From: Beta vulgaris subsp. vulgaris
Lineage: Eukaryota; Streptophyta; Magnoliopsida; Caryophyllales; Amaranthaceae
Direction of reading: 5' to 3'
Length of the DNA: 64,000 nt
Assembly (NCBI RefSeq): GCF_026745355.1
Contig: NC_079210.1
Location: 21,131,483 to 21,195,482, forward strand
Shown: in pieces, positions 33,700 through 43,711 of the stretch
Numbering within the stretch: position 1 is the stretch's first letter
How the letters are laid out: each line of letters begins with the position of its first letter
Made by a program: the position numbers and the translations under genes
The notes under the pieces: model-generated
What the model was told of the DNA's origin: nothing
The model's database searches: none
Seen by the model: only the letters and a program-made list of their open reading frames with translations

Positions 33700-33766
33700 G
33701 CATGATCTAAGGGTTGTTATTTCTTCTCATTTCTCATGTAAAACCTCATTCTCACCTGAACTCAAT
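33700..33766 (-). repeat. Right terminal inverted repeat of the giant element
   Basis: In reverse complement it reads TTGAGTTCAGGTGAGAATGA, then TTTTACATGAGAAATGAGAA and ACAACCCTTAGAT. The first two blocks are closest to the left TIR of element B (9387). Confidence 0.75.
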
Positions 33767-33789
33767 TATATATAATATATATATATATA

Positions 33790-33829
<40 letters not shown>
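33767..33829. repeat. (TA)n microsatellite
   Basis: Near-pure TA repeats directly outside the right TIR of the giant element. Confidence 0.9.
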
Positions 33830-33830
<1 letters not shown>

Positions 33831-33892
33831 GCACACTCTAAGGGATTTGGAATTTTTGGAGATATAATGTTTAATTTGAAAAGTAGAAGCTA

Positions 33893-34264
33893 CTCCCTCC
33901 GTCCCATTTTACAGTTTATGTTTCACTTTGGGCACGAGAATTAAGGAAACAATAATTATTATGTATTCGCATCGAGAGTTGTTGTGTTTTTTGGAATTAT
34001 TGTAATAAAAAAATGAAAACGAATAAAAATATCAAATGGGTGGGCATGTGAAGAGAGGAGAGAGAAAGTAAAAAAAAAATGTTTTTTTATACCAAATCAA
34101 TGAGATCGACGGAACATTAAATGAGGGTGTCAAAAACACATGTGAAAAGGTGGAGAGAGAAAAAATAAAAATTAATGTTCAAAAATGGAAATAAGGGAAA
34201 TAGGAACAACATTTTGGGACATCCAGTATGGAGGGAGAACTATAAAATGGGACAGAGGGAATAG
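33893..34264. mobile_element. Stowaway/mariner-like MITE
   Basis: Ends CTCCCTCCGTCCCATTTTAC (left) and, reversed, CTATTCCCTCTGTCCCATTT (right), flanked by TA (33891-33892, 34265-34266). This is the hallmark Stowaway terminus. About 370 bp, noncoding. Confidence 0.85.
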
Positions 34265-34376
34265 TACTATTACTTATCAAAAAAAAGGAAATTCTACATG
34301 GTATTCCCCAACTTTTAGGTTTTCATATCACTTCTTATTTTTTTTTTATATTTGGGAACCCTAAACATTTTGGTTT

Positions 34377-34673
34377 TCTACATGGTCACTTCTTAAGTGA
34401 ATTCCGTTAAGTTGTCGTGAGTTTTGACATTTATTAGTCTGACACGCAAATCGGGACTTTTTCTACACTCAAAACGAGCATTTCTGATTAATTTTTTGAC
34501 AATTCCAGCATTTAATCTAGCCTTTGAAGATAAAATTGCTACCCTTATATTCATAAAAAATGATAAAAAAAATACTCATTTTTGGTGTCGGAAAAGTCTG
34601 GATTTGCATGCCAAATTGATGAATGTCAAAACTAACGACAACTTGACAAAATTCACTTAAAAGGTGCTATGTA
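34377..34673. mobile_element. TIR element, about 50-bp inverted ends
   Basis: Left arm CTTAAGTGAATTCCGTTAAG...GAGTTTTGACATT; right arm is its inverted match (AATGTCAAAACTAACGACAA...). No coding frame. Class not determined. Confidence 0.6.
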
Positions 34674-34754
34674 CTATTTGTTTGTCCTGAATCAGGTGCG
34701 TGAACCTAGGTGCACACTAAGGCTATGTTCAGTTCACCTTATTTTTGCTTATTT

Positions 34755-34915
34755 CAGATCAGATCAGAAAAAATAAGTTCAGATCAGATCAGAAAAAATA
34801 AGTTTAGATCAGATCAGATCAGATCAGATCAGAAAAAATAAGTTTAGATCAGATCAGATCAGATCAGGTCAGACCAGATTAGATCAGTTCAGATCAGATC
34901 AGATCATGCTTATAT
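34755..34915 (+). repeat. AGATC pentamer array (subterminal)
   Basis: Runs of AGATCAGATCAGATC broken by AGAAAAAATAAGTT. The same pattern recurs at 36615-36690, inside the other end of the Harbinger-like element. Confidence 0.85.
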
Positions 34916-36082
34916 TTAAAAACTCATTATTACTATTAAATATTATCTTTCATTACATATTAGTAAAAATTATACTAATTGAATATTAATAAAATACTCA
35001 TTGAGACGAATCAAACAAGACCCCACATGACTATATTTTTAAGAACATAAGATTGACGCAAAAATAAGAAATATATATAATATGATAGCTCAAATCCATG
35101 ACAACGAAACTACTAAATTCGGATTACATTTCAAAATAAGCTAAGTGTGAAATACAAATTATAAATTTAGATTCGGTACACCTCTTCCTACCGAATTTCA
35201 AATCTCTCTAGTTATTTGAAGTTGCACGCTATTTATTTCTTTTATGCGCAAGTCATAGTTGTTTGTATATCTTATTTTATTTTATATGGAAAAAAAGAGT
35301 TGAGTCTGCCGACTTCTCAAGTGTGAGACATTTTTTTTAAGGGAAAGTGTGAAACATTGTATAAGTGCTCTTATAAATTAATGACGTGAGTTATATAATT
35401 ATTTTTAGTAATAATAATTATTATTATGATTATAATTATTATTGTTGTTCTTATAATAATATAATAATAAATATTATTATTATTAATGAAAGTTGTGTAA
35501 AAGTTGTAATAGAAATAAAATGATTATAATAGTAATACTATAAAGGAGATCTTATAATGTATTGCATAATAATGAATTACCAAGTAATAATATAATAGTA
35601 ATAATAATTGTGAAACTATTGGGTCAGACCGTCTGACCCAATATGTTTCGCCGGACGAAGCCACGAGAACGGTGCTGATGCTCCTTCTTCATCTTCTTCC
35701 TCCGCCGCCGCCGCTCCGCTGCTCCTTCTTCTTCATCTTCTTCCTCCGTAATGCCACCTTGATACTGATGGTAGTACATCAGAACTGGAATGGGGTACGT
35801 ACTATTGGCAAAAAAAATTAGCTCTTGTATTATGGAGGGTATTTAAGTGGTTTGATTTCTGAAACTATAACTCAGTGAATGATTGGTGTTGAACGAGAAA
35901 CATCTTTATCAAATCATTTTCAAGATCAACGTAGTTGTGATAAAGTTTTCGATCATTAAGTTCATTGCAAAAAAAAAGTTAGAGAAAATAATAAAGATAA
36001 TAGTAGAGGAGAGATGATGAACAACAGAAGAGAAAGAGGAAGGAAAAGAATATGGAGGAACATGTGGCATTTTTTTCATTTT

Positions 36083-36385
36083 CCATTTAGAGGTAAGTTA
36101 CTTTCATTTAGAGGTAAAGTTACTTTCATTTAGACCTAACTTACTTTCATTTAGACCTAAATTACTTTCAGTTAGACCTAAGTTACTTTCAGTTAGACCT
36201 AAGTTACTTTCATTTAGAGGTAACTTACTTTCATTTAGACCTAAGTTACTTTCAGTTAGACTTAAGTTACTTTCATTTAGAGGTAACTTACTTTCATTTA
36301 GACCTAAGTTACTTTCAGTTAGACCTAAGTTACTTTCATTTAGACTTAAGTTACTTTCATTTAGAGGTAACTTACTTTCATTTAG
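36083..36385 (+). repeat. 21-bp minisatellite
   Basis: About 14 copies of a unit like GTTACTTTCATTTAGACCTAA, with CATTT/CAGTT and GACC/GAGG variants. Confidence 0.9.
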
Positions 36386-36525
36386 ACTAACTGAAAAAAA
36401 TGAAGACTAACTGAAAACAAATTAAGACTAACTGGAAAAAATGAAGACTACCTGAAAAAAAATGAAGACTACCTGAAAAAAAAATGAAGACTACCTGAAA
36501 AAAAATAAAGACCAACTGAAACTCA
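36386..36525 (+). repeat. Purine-rich repeats (GAAGACTAACTGAAAA units)
   Basis: Five or more imperfect repeats of about 25-27 bp directly after the 21-bp minisatellite. Phe/Ser-rich frames on the minus strand are artefacts. Confidence 0.8.
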
Positions 36526-36693
36526 AGTGAAGTGGTCCGACGAGAATATTGTGTCGGACTCGTCCGACACAATACGAACTCTAATATATTTTATAAAAGA
36601 TAAGATCTTGTAAATCAGATCAGTTCAGATTAGACCAGATCAAACTAGATCAGATCAGATCAGAAAAAATAAGTTCAGATCAGATCAGATAAA

Positions 36694-37957
36694 GGATTTT
36701 TTGGTTAAAACACCCTTATGTTTGGTGATTTTTAAAACAATCCTCCTTTTGTTTTTTTTCTTGAAATGAACCCCCAAACGTTTTATAAAAATTTTGGTTG
36801 CACCCCCAAAACCTAACTTCCGTCAAATCCAGACGTTTGTGGGGCCCTTTTTTCCATTTTCCCTCCTAAATGTTGCGTGAAATGACATTTGTATCCTTGG
36901 GGTAATAAAACCCTTCAACTAACCTCTTAATCTCTCTCATTCAATTCCTTCATTTCTGATTTCATCTCTCTCACTTGCTTTCATTAAAAAATTTCATCTC
37001 TCTCACTTGTTTCAGTTAGAAATTTAGCATCTCTCTCTTGTCATCATCTACACCTTTTCATCTTCTCTTTCAATCTCTCTCATCCAACACTCCCTCTCTC
37101 TCGTCATCATAGAGAATTCTGCAATGATATAAAAGGGGGAACTTTTATGGACGGTAAAACAAGAGCATGGTGCCTAAAATAGGTAATTCACTGTGCTTTG
37201 GGTGAAATTACCTTTATTTTCATTAACTTAGATTTTTTATTTGCTGGTTTGTTGGATTACTGTAATGGTGCTTAGCAGCCCTAATTTTCTAATTGCTTGT
37301 TGATGTTAAAAAATGATTCTTTGAAATTTGATTGTTATTGGTAACCCAACTCTAAATTGTACTGTCATTTGGTTAAAAATTAACAATTGTGTCATTATTG
37401 AACTCACTTGACTTAAGTAGTTCAACCCGCATATTGTAATTGCTGATTTGTTGTTGCTCAAATATTCTAGGTGTAATCCTACTCATCTGTTGGTGTTGAT
37501 TGTGCATTTGGGTGGTAAATTTAAATTGGTTGATGGTAACCCTAATTGAACAATTAATCCAAATTAAAATAAGCAAATAAACCCTCGAATCGCAAAATTA
37601 TCCAAAATTTAATGCATAGAAAGTAATGTAACACTTACTTGATTTGAAGGATGTCAGGAATTGTAAATTGAGAGTAGAATTGCAATTTCCCGTTCGACAT
37701 TTTAGATTAGCATCTTCAATTTGGGGGTGTCGGAAAATGACCGTTGTGAGAGAGGGAATATTCTGATTTGGGGATAAAGTGGTTGTTATATAATAGCATA
37801 GGTGGGCCCCACAAACGTCTGGATTTGACGGAAGTTAGGTTTTGGGGGTGCAACCAAAATTTTTATAAAACGTTTGGGGGTTTATTTCAAAAATAAAAAC
37901 AAAAGGGGGATTGTTTTAAAAATCACCAAACATAAAGGTGTTTTAACCAAAAAATCC
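36694..37957. mobile_element. Mutator-like element, 1,264 bp, with 9-bp TSD
   Basis: Inverted arms of roughly 160 bp (GGATTTTTTGGTTAAAACAC ... GTCAAATCCAGACGTTTGTG and their inverse at the right end), flanked by a perfect 9-bp duplication TCAGATAAA (36685-36693 and 37958-37966). Long TIRs and a 9-bp TSD are diagnostic of MULEs. No transposase. The interior (36900-37740) is AT-rich with a CT-rich stretch (36940-37100) that may be captured sequence; no family recognised. Confidence 0.9.
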
Positions 37958-38146
37958 TCAGATAAATTCAGATTAGAAAATTTTTGGTGAACTAAACACT
38001 GCCTAACTTTACTGAGACCACGTTAACGCAAGCCGGATTGAGAGTGGTCGTCTGATCAAGAAAGAAGCCGAGGACGCGCTCAAGACTAGAAACACAAATC
38101 CTGTTTGCATATCAGAAACAGAGAAAGAGAGAGAGAGACGAGAATC

Positions 38147-38314
38147 ATGGCAACACTGGAGCAACTGGACCAGACCGAGAATACGGTCAAAAATAAAAAG
38201 AAGATCAATAATGGGTCAATCTCCACCAAGTTCTTTGTAATTCTAGATTATGTTTTCCTCTTCATTTTCTTCGTTTTCCTCTGCTTCATTCTCCTCAAGT
38301 TACTCCAAATTTAG
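38147..38314 (+). CDS. Small predicted membrane protein (55 aa)
   Basis: The ATG at 38147 (context AATCATGGC) opens a 55-residue frame: a charged N-terminal half (ATLEQLDQTENTVKNKKK), a short Ser/Thr hinge, then one strong hydrophobic segment (VFLFIFFVFLCFILLKLL) to the stop, so a tail-anchored single-pass protein is likely. A purine-rich leader (GAGAGAGAG) precedes it. This start is preferred over an in-frame ATG at 38105 because the extra residues encode only the Arg/Glu repeats of the GA tract. It lies in the only long non-repetitive part of the window. I do not recognise the family. Confidence 0.45.
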   Translation: MATLEQLDQTENTVKNKKKINNGSISTKFFVILDYVFLFIFFVFLCFILLKLLQI

Positions 38315-39530
38315 ATTTGATTCACTTTCTTCAACCCCTGCTTCAATTTCCACCAATGTTTCCACATTTCAGGTCATTTCATTCTCCCCCAATGTTTTTT
38401 TTTATATGTTTATTGTCTATATATATTTTTTAATGGGAATGATTTATGATTATTTGGTAGACATTGCAATTGATATGGTGGAACGAATGATTTATGTTTA
38501 TAGTATTTATATACAACCTGATTCTCTTAGCAATATAGATAACCCAAAAGATAAAATCTTGAATCCTGCAGCCGAGTGCTGACCCCATTTTGAGAAGAGA
38601 ATTAAGGTTCTGACATTGTTGTTGGTGTTGATTTCATTGACGTTGTCAAAAACTTGTATTGAGTACAGGATCCATGATATTTAATGCTTGTATAGTTCGA
38701 GTTCGAGCTATGGAATTGAAAGATAAAATCCTGACTCATGCAGCCAACTCCATTTCAAAGATGGGATTGAGGCCTTGATATTGTTGTTGATTTCATTGAT
38801 GTGCTGACAAAAGCATGTATTGAATCTAGAATGCATAATATTTAGAATGCTCTTCATTCTGGTGCCAGATTCACTCCATCTGTTGTCTTTTTATTAATCA
38901 TATGACTATAGCTGTCAATTGTCAAATACACGAAGTGGTGGCCTTTGATCACAAATCGGACAAATTTAGCATAATGTTTCATCATTGATTCGATATGTTA
39001 CAAAGTTGAAAGCTAAGGCAAAAAGATGAACTAATTGGGGGCGGATCCAAAAGAGAGTACTTGGTTTCTTCCAATAACTAAAGAGTGTATCATGCCTGAA
39101 TCTAACCGGGGTTCGCAGTGGTGGAGGAACTGAAACGGAAAAAGTAGGGATTCTAGTTGTAAGATATCTAATGAAACCGTCGCTGGAATTGAGATTTCAT
39201 TTTTGATTAACTTGTTATTCTATGTTTGATCTTCTGGTCTTTAAGAACCAAATTAATTGATTGTGCTTGTCAAGGAACCAAATTATTTGATTGTGCTGGT
39301 CAAGGAACCAAATTATTTGTTGTGCTATATCTAGTTTGTAAAGTTGTCTAAGTGTAGTAATATGCTTATTGATCTGGATATTCGATAAAAATATTGTGAT
39401 AGCCTGTCTGCACTATGTGACATAAATTGAAGAATGACCTTATACCTAGTCTTGGTAGACAGGATGTTCTTGTTTTCTTACTATGGAGTATTATATCTAT
39501 TGAGATTCTTCCGGAACTAACTCCTTTCTA
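38315..39530. other. Low-copy-looking sequence, no firm gene
   Basis: AT-rich, with possible splice signals (for example TTTCAG near 38370) that could belong to a spliced transcript starting upstream of 38147. The phrase AACCAAATTAATTGATTGTG and variants occur three times at about 39245-39320. Confidence 0.4.
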
Positions 39531-39750
39531 GTCTTCACCTAAGTTGCATGGAATGCATTGCAGGAAATAAGGAAACCTAGTTGCATACAAGTAGGAAACT
39601 TAGAAACGCTAAAAGTAATACATAACACCTTAAGCTGTAAGTCTTCACCTAAGTTGCATGGAATGCATTGCGGGAAAGAGGGAAACCTAGTTTCATACAA
39701 TTAGGAAACTTAGAAACACTAAAAGTAATACATAACACCTTAAGCTATAA
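39531..39750 (+). repeat. 110-bp tandem duplication
   Basis: Units 39531-39640 and 39641-39750 both start GTCTTCACCTAAGTTGCATG and end AACACCTTAAGCT.TAA, with a handful of differences. A recent local duplication. Confidence 0.92.
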
Positions 39751-39860
39751 AAACTCATAATTTTTTTGGTTTAGCATTTAAAGAGGTATAAAGTTAGAAC
39801 GGATTTTTTGGAGGTCTTTTTAGAAAGAAAAGGTCCTTTTGTGATCCTCAAGATTTCCCC

Positions 39861-39879
39861 GGGGGGGGGGGGGGGGGGG
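39861..39879 (+). repeat. Run of 19 G
   Basis: CCCC followed by 19 consecutive G. It can form a G-quadruplex and is prone to length errors in assembly. Confidence 0.85.
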
Positions 39880-40674
39880 AACTTGCTGCTTCCCTGAGTT
39901 TCCTCGAGGTTTTGAGTTGTCCATGTCTGGAAACAGGAAATGTGACCTTCATAAGTTGTCACTAGTTAGAAATTAGGCTTTCTACATGTTTATAATCCTA
40001 AACCTAACCTGTGGTGGAAAAAATTGGCTTTGACTTCTTGGTGTTACAGGGAGTGCAGCCATGAAAGAACTCTAATGTCACTCAAGGAGCCAATGCATTT
40101 CCAGTGCCTATCAGTAGCTATTTAAGATTGGATTGCAATACTCTAATCAAGTTTTTCTGTTTTAGTTACTTGTTGGCAAATATAGTTACCTGATTCCTGT
40201 TTCTATTTGTGGTGTATACTTTGTCGTAAACTTTTCATGGTTGCTTGACCTGCTAACTTCAAGTTGGTTATCTGCATATTTCAAGTGTCATGGTCAACAG
40301 ACTATACTTTGTGCCATCTTATTATTGCTTGCACGTCATAATCATAGAATTTATTGTATCTTTCTTCTTGTTACATACACCTGTCATCTATCCTTTGGTG
40401 CAATTACAGTTTTACATGCACGTAGATACATGATGCTAAAACATTTGAAAGTATTTGGAGATATATGGACTCTCAAATTGCTCGTAGCTGGCCCTTCGCT
40501 TTGTCCTGGTTATGAGGAACATTATGGAGTACATTTTTGGTATTTATGACCCTACATGGATAAATTTTTATTTCTTGAATTTCAGGAAACATGTCTTTTC
40601 CATGCATTTAGAAGTATTCATGTTAAGATTGTAAATTCACAATTAGATATTAATACACTTGTTTCCTAGGTATT
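39880..40674. other. Unassigned low-copy-looking sequence
   Basis: No clear gene. A 102-residue open frame at 40241-40549 has no recognisable domain. Exon-like pieces bounded by AG/GT occur near 40050-40110. Confidence 0.35.
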
Positions 40675-40677
40675 TTA

Positions 40678-40916
40678 CACTTTATTTGGATAACAATTAT
40701 GGAGGGAAGGGTAAGGGAATAAAGAAGTGGGAAGGGAAGGAGAGAGAAGAGTGAGCTTGCATATTTTCTCTCAAATCTTTCCAACCTTAGAAGGATTTGG
40801 TTTAAAAAGAAGGGAAAGAAATTGAATTATTCAAATTCCATTCCCCCAAGTTATACTTATACAAGGGAATATGAATTTCTCTTTTCCCTCCAATTTATCC
40901 CTATCCGAACACACTC
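40678..40916. mobile_element. Harbinger/Tourist-like MITE, 239 bp
   Basis: Left end CACTTTATTTGGATAACAAT...GGAGGGAAGG, right end (reversed) GAGTGTGTTCGGATAGGGAT...GGAGGGAAAA, flanked by TTA (40675-40677, 40917-40919). The ends are diverged but match in length and spacing. Confidence 0.6.
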
Positions 40917-40919
40917 TTA

Positions 40920-42491
40920 GAAATTTTCCCCCATGAATATAAGCATAATCGTATAAAGTTTGTAATTCCTTTGCAGTGTCTTTATTATATGTTTCTACTT
41001 TTCTTATGTTGTTTCCTTTTAACATTACAAATTGGAAGAGTGTGATAGTTTCTCTTGTATGATGATATAACACCTTTGGCCAAAAATTGTAGTTCTAGAG
41101 TATAGCAGGGCCAGCATCTAATGATCTATGTAGAGCTTTTTGGTGCGCTGTACACCATTTACAATAAATGTTCTTTGCTTTGCTATGTTTATAATATGGA
41201 AAACAGATTGGTGAATGCGACATGTCTCTGAGTCGTCTATACTTGCTTTTAGTATACCCTCAAGCTGAACTTGCATGATAATTCTTAGACATTGCCAGGA
41301 GCTTAAGTTGAGTAGTAACTGTAGTGGCTACGCTTTTCCAGGGACGTTCTTTCCAAATTCACTTGTTTGTGCTTGAGTATTTGTATTCTCATCAGTGGTA
41401 TTAAGTATTAACCATTGCTCGAATCTCTTGCAGGCTGCTCTTTGTGATTTGCTTCATATGATTATGTACAAGAATTTGAAGTACAACAGGTTGGTCAGAT
41501 TTAGTATACAAGAGTACAAGACTACTTCACACATGGAGCTAATATTTCCAGTTAAGATAAAAGTAGAACCAGCAATTTCATTCATGACAATTTTGTAGTG
41601 GTTGCTGCCTTGCTGGTTAATTTTTGTTTTCACTCCGACTTTCTAATTGAATATGTTGATTTCAGCTAATGGTACTCAGTACTCCTATTGTTAAATTCAG
41701 TTTCTGTTTTTGTTTTTTTTTTCCTGATAGGATTATATTTAGGATCTATTTTAGATCTTTCAGTGATCAGACATACTTGGCACTTCTGTTTACTGATTAT
41801 ACATTGCACCTCTTTATTAATACAATGTGATATTAATGATATGAACCTTTACTATGATAACAAAAATAAGTTTTTTGTGTCATTTCTTTTTTTAAGGAGT
41901 TGTAAGGTAGTGCAACTGAGCCAGCTCTTGAGTCTCCTACAATTTAGATTAAGCAGCTATAGATGTTCAGTTTTCACTGTTGATGATCAGTGGATCACAT
42001 CCATCTAGCATATGCCTGCCACAAGGGTACGAGTGTTAGCAGTAGACGTTACCTCGAGTTGCGATTATTATACTTGATAGCCGGTGGAGGCTTGTAATAT
42101 CCCTTTTCCTTTCTAATCTATTCAAGAATCAATAAAAGATGACTTATTAATATTTTATTCTAGATTTAAACTTTACGATCCATTTCCATCATGTGCTCAT
42201 TATAGGAAGTACTTTAGTATAACTTAATAGTGAGTTTCTAAAATTAATAGTTATGAAACCTCATTATCACCATTTATTACTTAAACTATAATTCTTGAAT
42301 TTAGTAACTTGGTTACTAACTCATGTAAAATTATTTAATTAGTAATAACCACTACTTACAAGATTCATGGAAATTCATGTTTAATGACTTGAAGGTATGA
42401 TTATAGAACTTTCATATTTTAATTAGACTTTTAATAGTAAAGTGGTATCTAACTCATTGTTAAGCTCTACCTTATATTTGGTGATATTTCA
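40920..42491. other. Unassigned sequence with exon-like pieces
   Basis: No recognisable protein. Two stretches look spliced: 41432-41488 (TTGCAG before, GTTGGT after; AALCDLLHMIMYKNLKYN) and 41895-42008 (acceptor TTTAAG, ending at a TAG). They could be exons of a noncoding or poorly conserved transcript that includes the small ORF at 38147. Confidence 0.3.
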
Positions 42492-42493
42492 TA

Positions 42494-42765
42494 CTCCCTT
42501 CGTTTTATTTTAATTGTTACAGTTTGATATTTTACACTATTCACAAATTTCACTTTGACCATCATTTGTGATTTATACGCGGATGAAAATATAGTCATGT
42601 GAGATCTTGTTAGATTCATCATAACATGTAGTTTAATAATATGTACTTTTTATAAAATAATTTTTACAAATACAAAATTAAAGATATATGTCCTCAAAGC
42701 TTTGCATTGGCAATTTGGCATGCGTGAAAAGTATAAGTGTGTAGATTAAAATAAAATGGAGGGAG
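42494..42765. mobile_element. Stowaway-like MITE
   Basis: Ends CTCCCTTCGTTTTATTTTAA and, reversed, CTCCCTCCATTTTATTTTAA, with TA on each side (42492-42493, 42766-42767). 272 bp. Confidence 0.85.
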
Positions 42766-42767
42766 TA

Positions 42768-43025
42768 CTCCCTCTGTTTTTTTTTATTGTTCTCATTTAG
42801 AATCTTGGCACTATTCATACTTAGAGAGAATTTTCTCAATTTTTTCAATTTATAAGAAAAAATATAGTCATGTGGGATCTTGTTTGATTCGTCTCAATTA
42901 GTACATTATTAATATTCAATCGTTATAATTTTTACTAATATATGATGAAAGATATTTAAGTTCAAAAATGTGCATTGGAATATGTGTAAATGGAAAGTGA
43001 GAAAGATAAAAAAAAACAGAGGGAG
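42768..43025. mobile_element. Stowaway-like MITE, adjacent copy
   Basis: Ends CTCCCTCTGTTTTTTTTTAT and, reversed, CTCCCTCTGTTTTTTTTTAT, with TA flanks. It shares the TA at 42766-42767 with its left neighbour. 258 bp. Confidence 0.85.
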
Positions 43026-43052
43026 TACTAGTTAGTGTCCATGTATAAGTGG

Positions 43053-43682
43053 TGTTGTAGCCTAAAAATCAACGGCTATCAAGCTGACACGTGGCCTCAT
43101 CAGAACCCTACATGTGGCATACGCTTGTGAAGGCAAAGTACAAAGGGCCAACAGTTTGCAGGGCTAAAAGTACGTTTTCCTGAAGGGAGAGTACTAAAAG
43201 TCCCTTTAATGGCCCAAAAGTTGTACTTAAGCCCAGCAAAAATAGGCTGCACCTTTGTATGAAAGTGAGGTGTACTGGCCAATCAATCACTGCCACGTGT
43301 CACCATTTTATTGATTAGCCAATCAGATGCTCCCAAATTAGGGTGATATCAAGGTACAGCAGTCATTTCAAACAGTATAAATAGTCCTTGATTTCAGGGT
43401 GAAAGGTACGTTTTTACAGAGCATAATACAGTTATTCTGCCATAAATTCTTATCTCTCTCTCTATTTTCTCTCTCTAAAAGTTCCTTTACATCCCTGACA
43501 TCTGACTTAAGCATCGAAGGGGGAAATACCACCCAAACCTCCAGGGTGAGTCCCTCTTTGCAGGTTGCTGGTCAGGAGTTAGCATCGGGATTCGAGCCAA
43601 TCATTGCTGCACAGTCTCCAGTTTTAAGAACCTATCTTTGGGAGTTGTTGTATTAGTTTACCAGTTTTTACACTACATAACA
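43053..43682 (+). repeat. 5' LTR of the Tat element
   Basis: TGTTGTAGCC...ACTACATAACA. It includes a TATA box TATAAATA at 43376-43383, a CT-rich leader (43450-43480) and ACACGTGG/CCACGTGT boxes that resemble ABRE/G-box elements. Confidence 0.93.
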
Positions 43683-43702
43683 TTTGGCGTCGTCTGTGGG
43701 GA
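43683..43702 (+). promoter_or_regulatory. Primer-binding site of the Tat element
   Basis: TTTGGCGTCGTCTGTGGGGA follows the LTR directly. TGGCG-C-GTCTGTGGG is the usual wording at this site in plant Gypsy elements. Confidence 0.75.
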
Positions 43703-43711
43703 GACGCAGCA

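Larger units (their letters stand above)
11268..33766. mobile_element. Giant MULE-like transposon carrying FAR1-type transposase and Ulp1-type protease
   Basis: The ends are degenerate inverted repeats of about 65 bp. Left: ...ATCATGTGAGAAAGG...GAATAACTACCCTTAGAT (11278-11331). Right, reversed: ...TTCAGGTGAGAATGAGG...AAATAACAACCCTTAGAT. Each abuts a TA-rich microsatellite. Inside are a plus-strand transposase (13903-16554), a minus-strand Ulp1 protease gene (30957-18372), many ATTAGAGTTATA motifs, a captured HVA22 exon (32282-32404) and a later Copia insertion (19849-27827). Minus the Copia copy and its extra 5-bp repeat, the element is about 14.5 kb. MULEs pairing mudrA-like and Ulp-like genes are known in plants (Kaonashi-type). 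Treating it as one element is an inference from the TIRs and shared motif. Exact edges may be off by a few bases. Confidence 0.75.
35618..36573. mobile_element. Possible element with palindromic termini
   Basis: Left terminus is ATTGGGTCAGAC plus its inverted copy around one base (35618-35642). Right terminus is ATTGTGTCGGAC plus its inverted copy around two bases (36548-36573). The sequence inside each continues with similar words (ATATGTTTCGCCGGAC versus ATATTCTCGTCGGAC, reversed). No target duplication was found. It contains a CT-rich stretch at 35685-35745 and a minisatellite. Confidence 0.5.
34721..38003. mobile_element. PIF/Harbinger-like element with nested insertions
   Basis: Left tip GGCTATGTTCAGTTCACC and right tip (reversed) GGCAGTGTTTAGTTCACC, flanked by TAA on both sides (34718-34720, 38004-38006). 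This is the target and tip style of Tourist/Harbinger elements. GATCA-based repeats lie inside both ends. It has no transposase. It contains a palindrome-ended unit (35618-36573) and a MULE (36694-37957). Confidence 0.8.

Noticed and set aside
38250..38582. 110-residue Ser/Phe-rich frame overlapping the small membrane ORF
   Set aside because: Its first half is the shifted frame of the hydrophobic tail codons, and the rest is low-complexity AT-rich sequence; the 38147 frame has the better start and structure.
43100..43296. 60-62 residue minus-strand frames, repeated at 54329-54525
   Set aside because: They are the same stretch of the two Tat LTRs, antisense to the element, with no domain.
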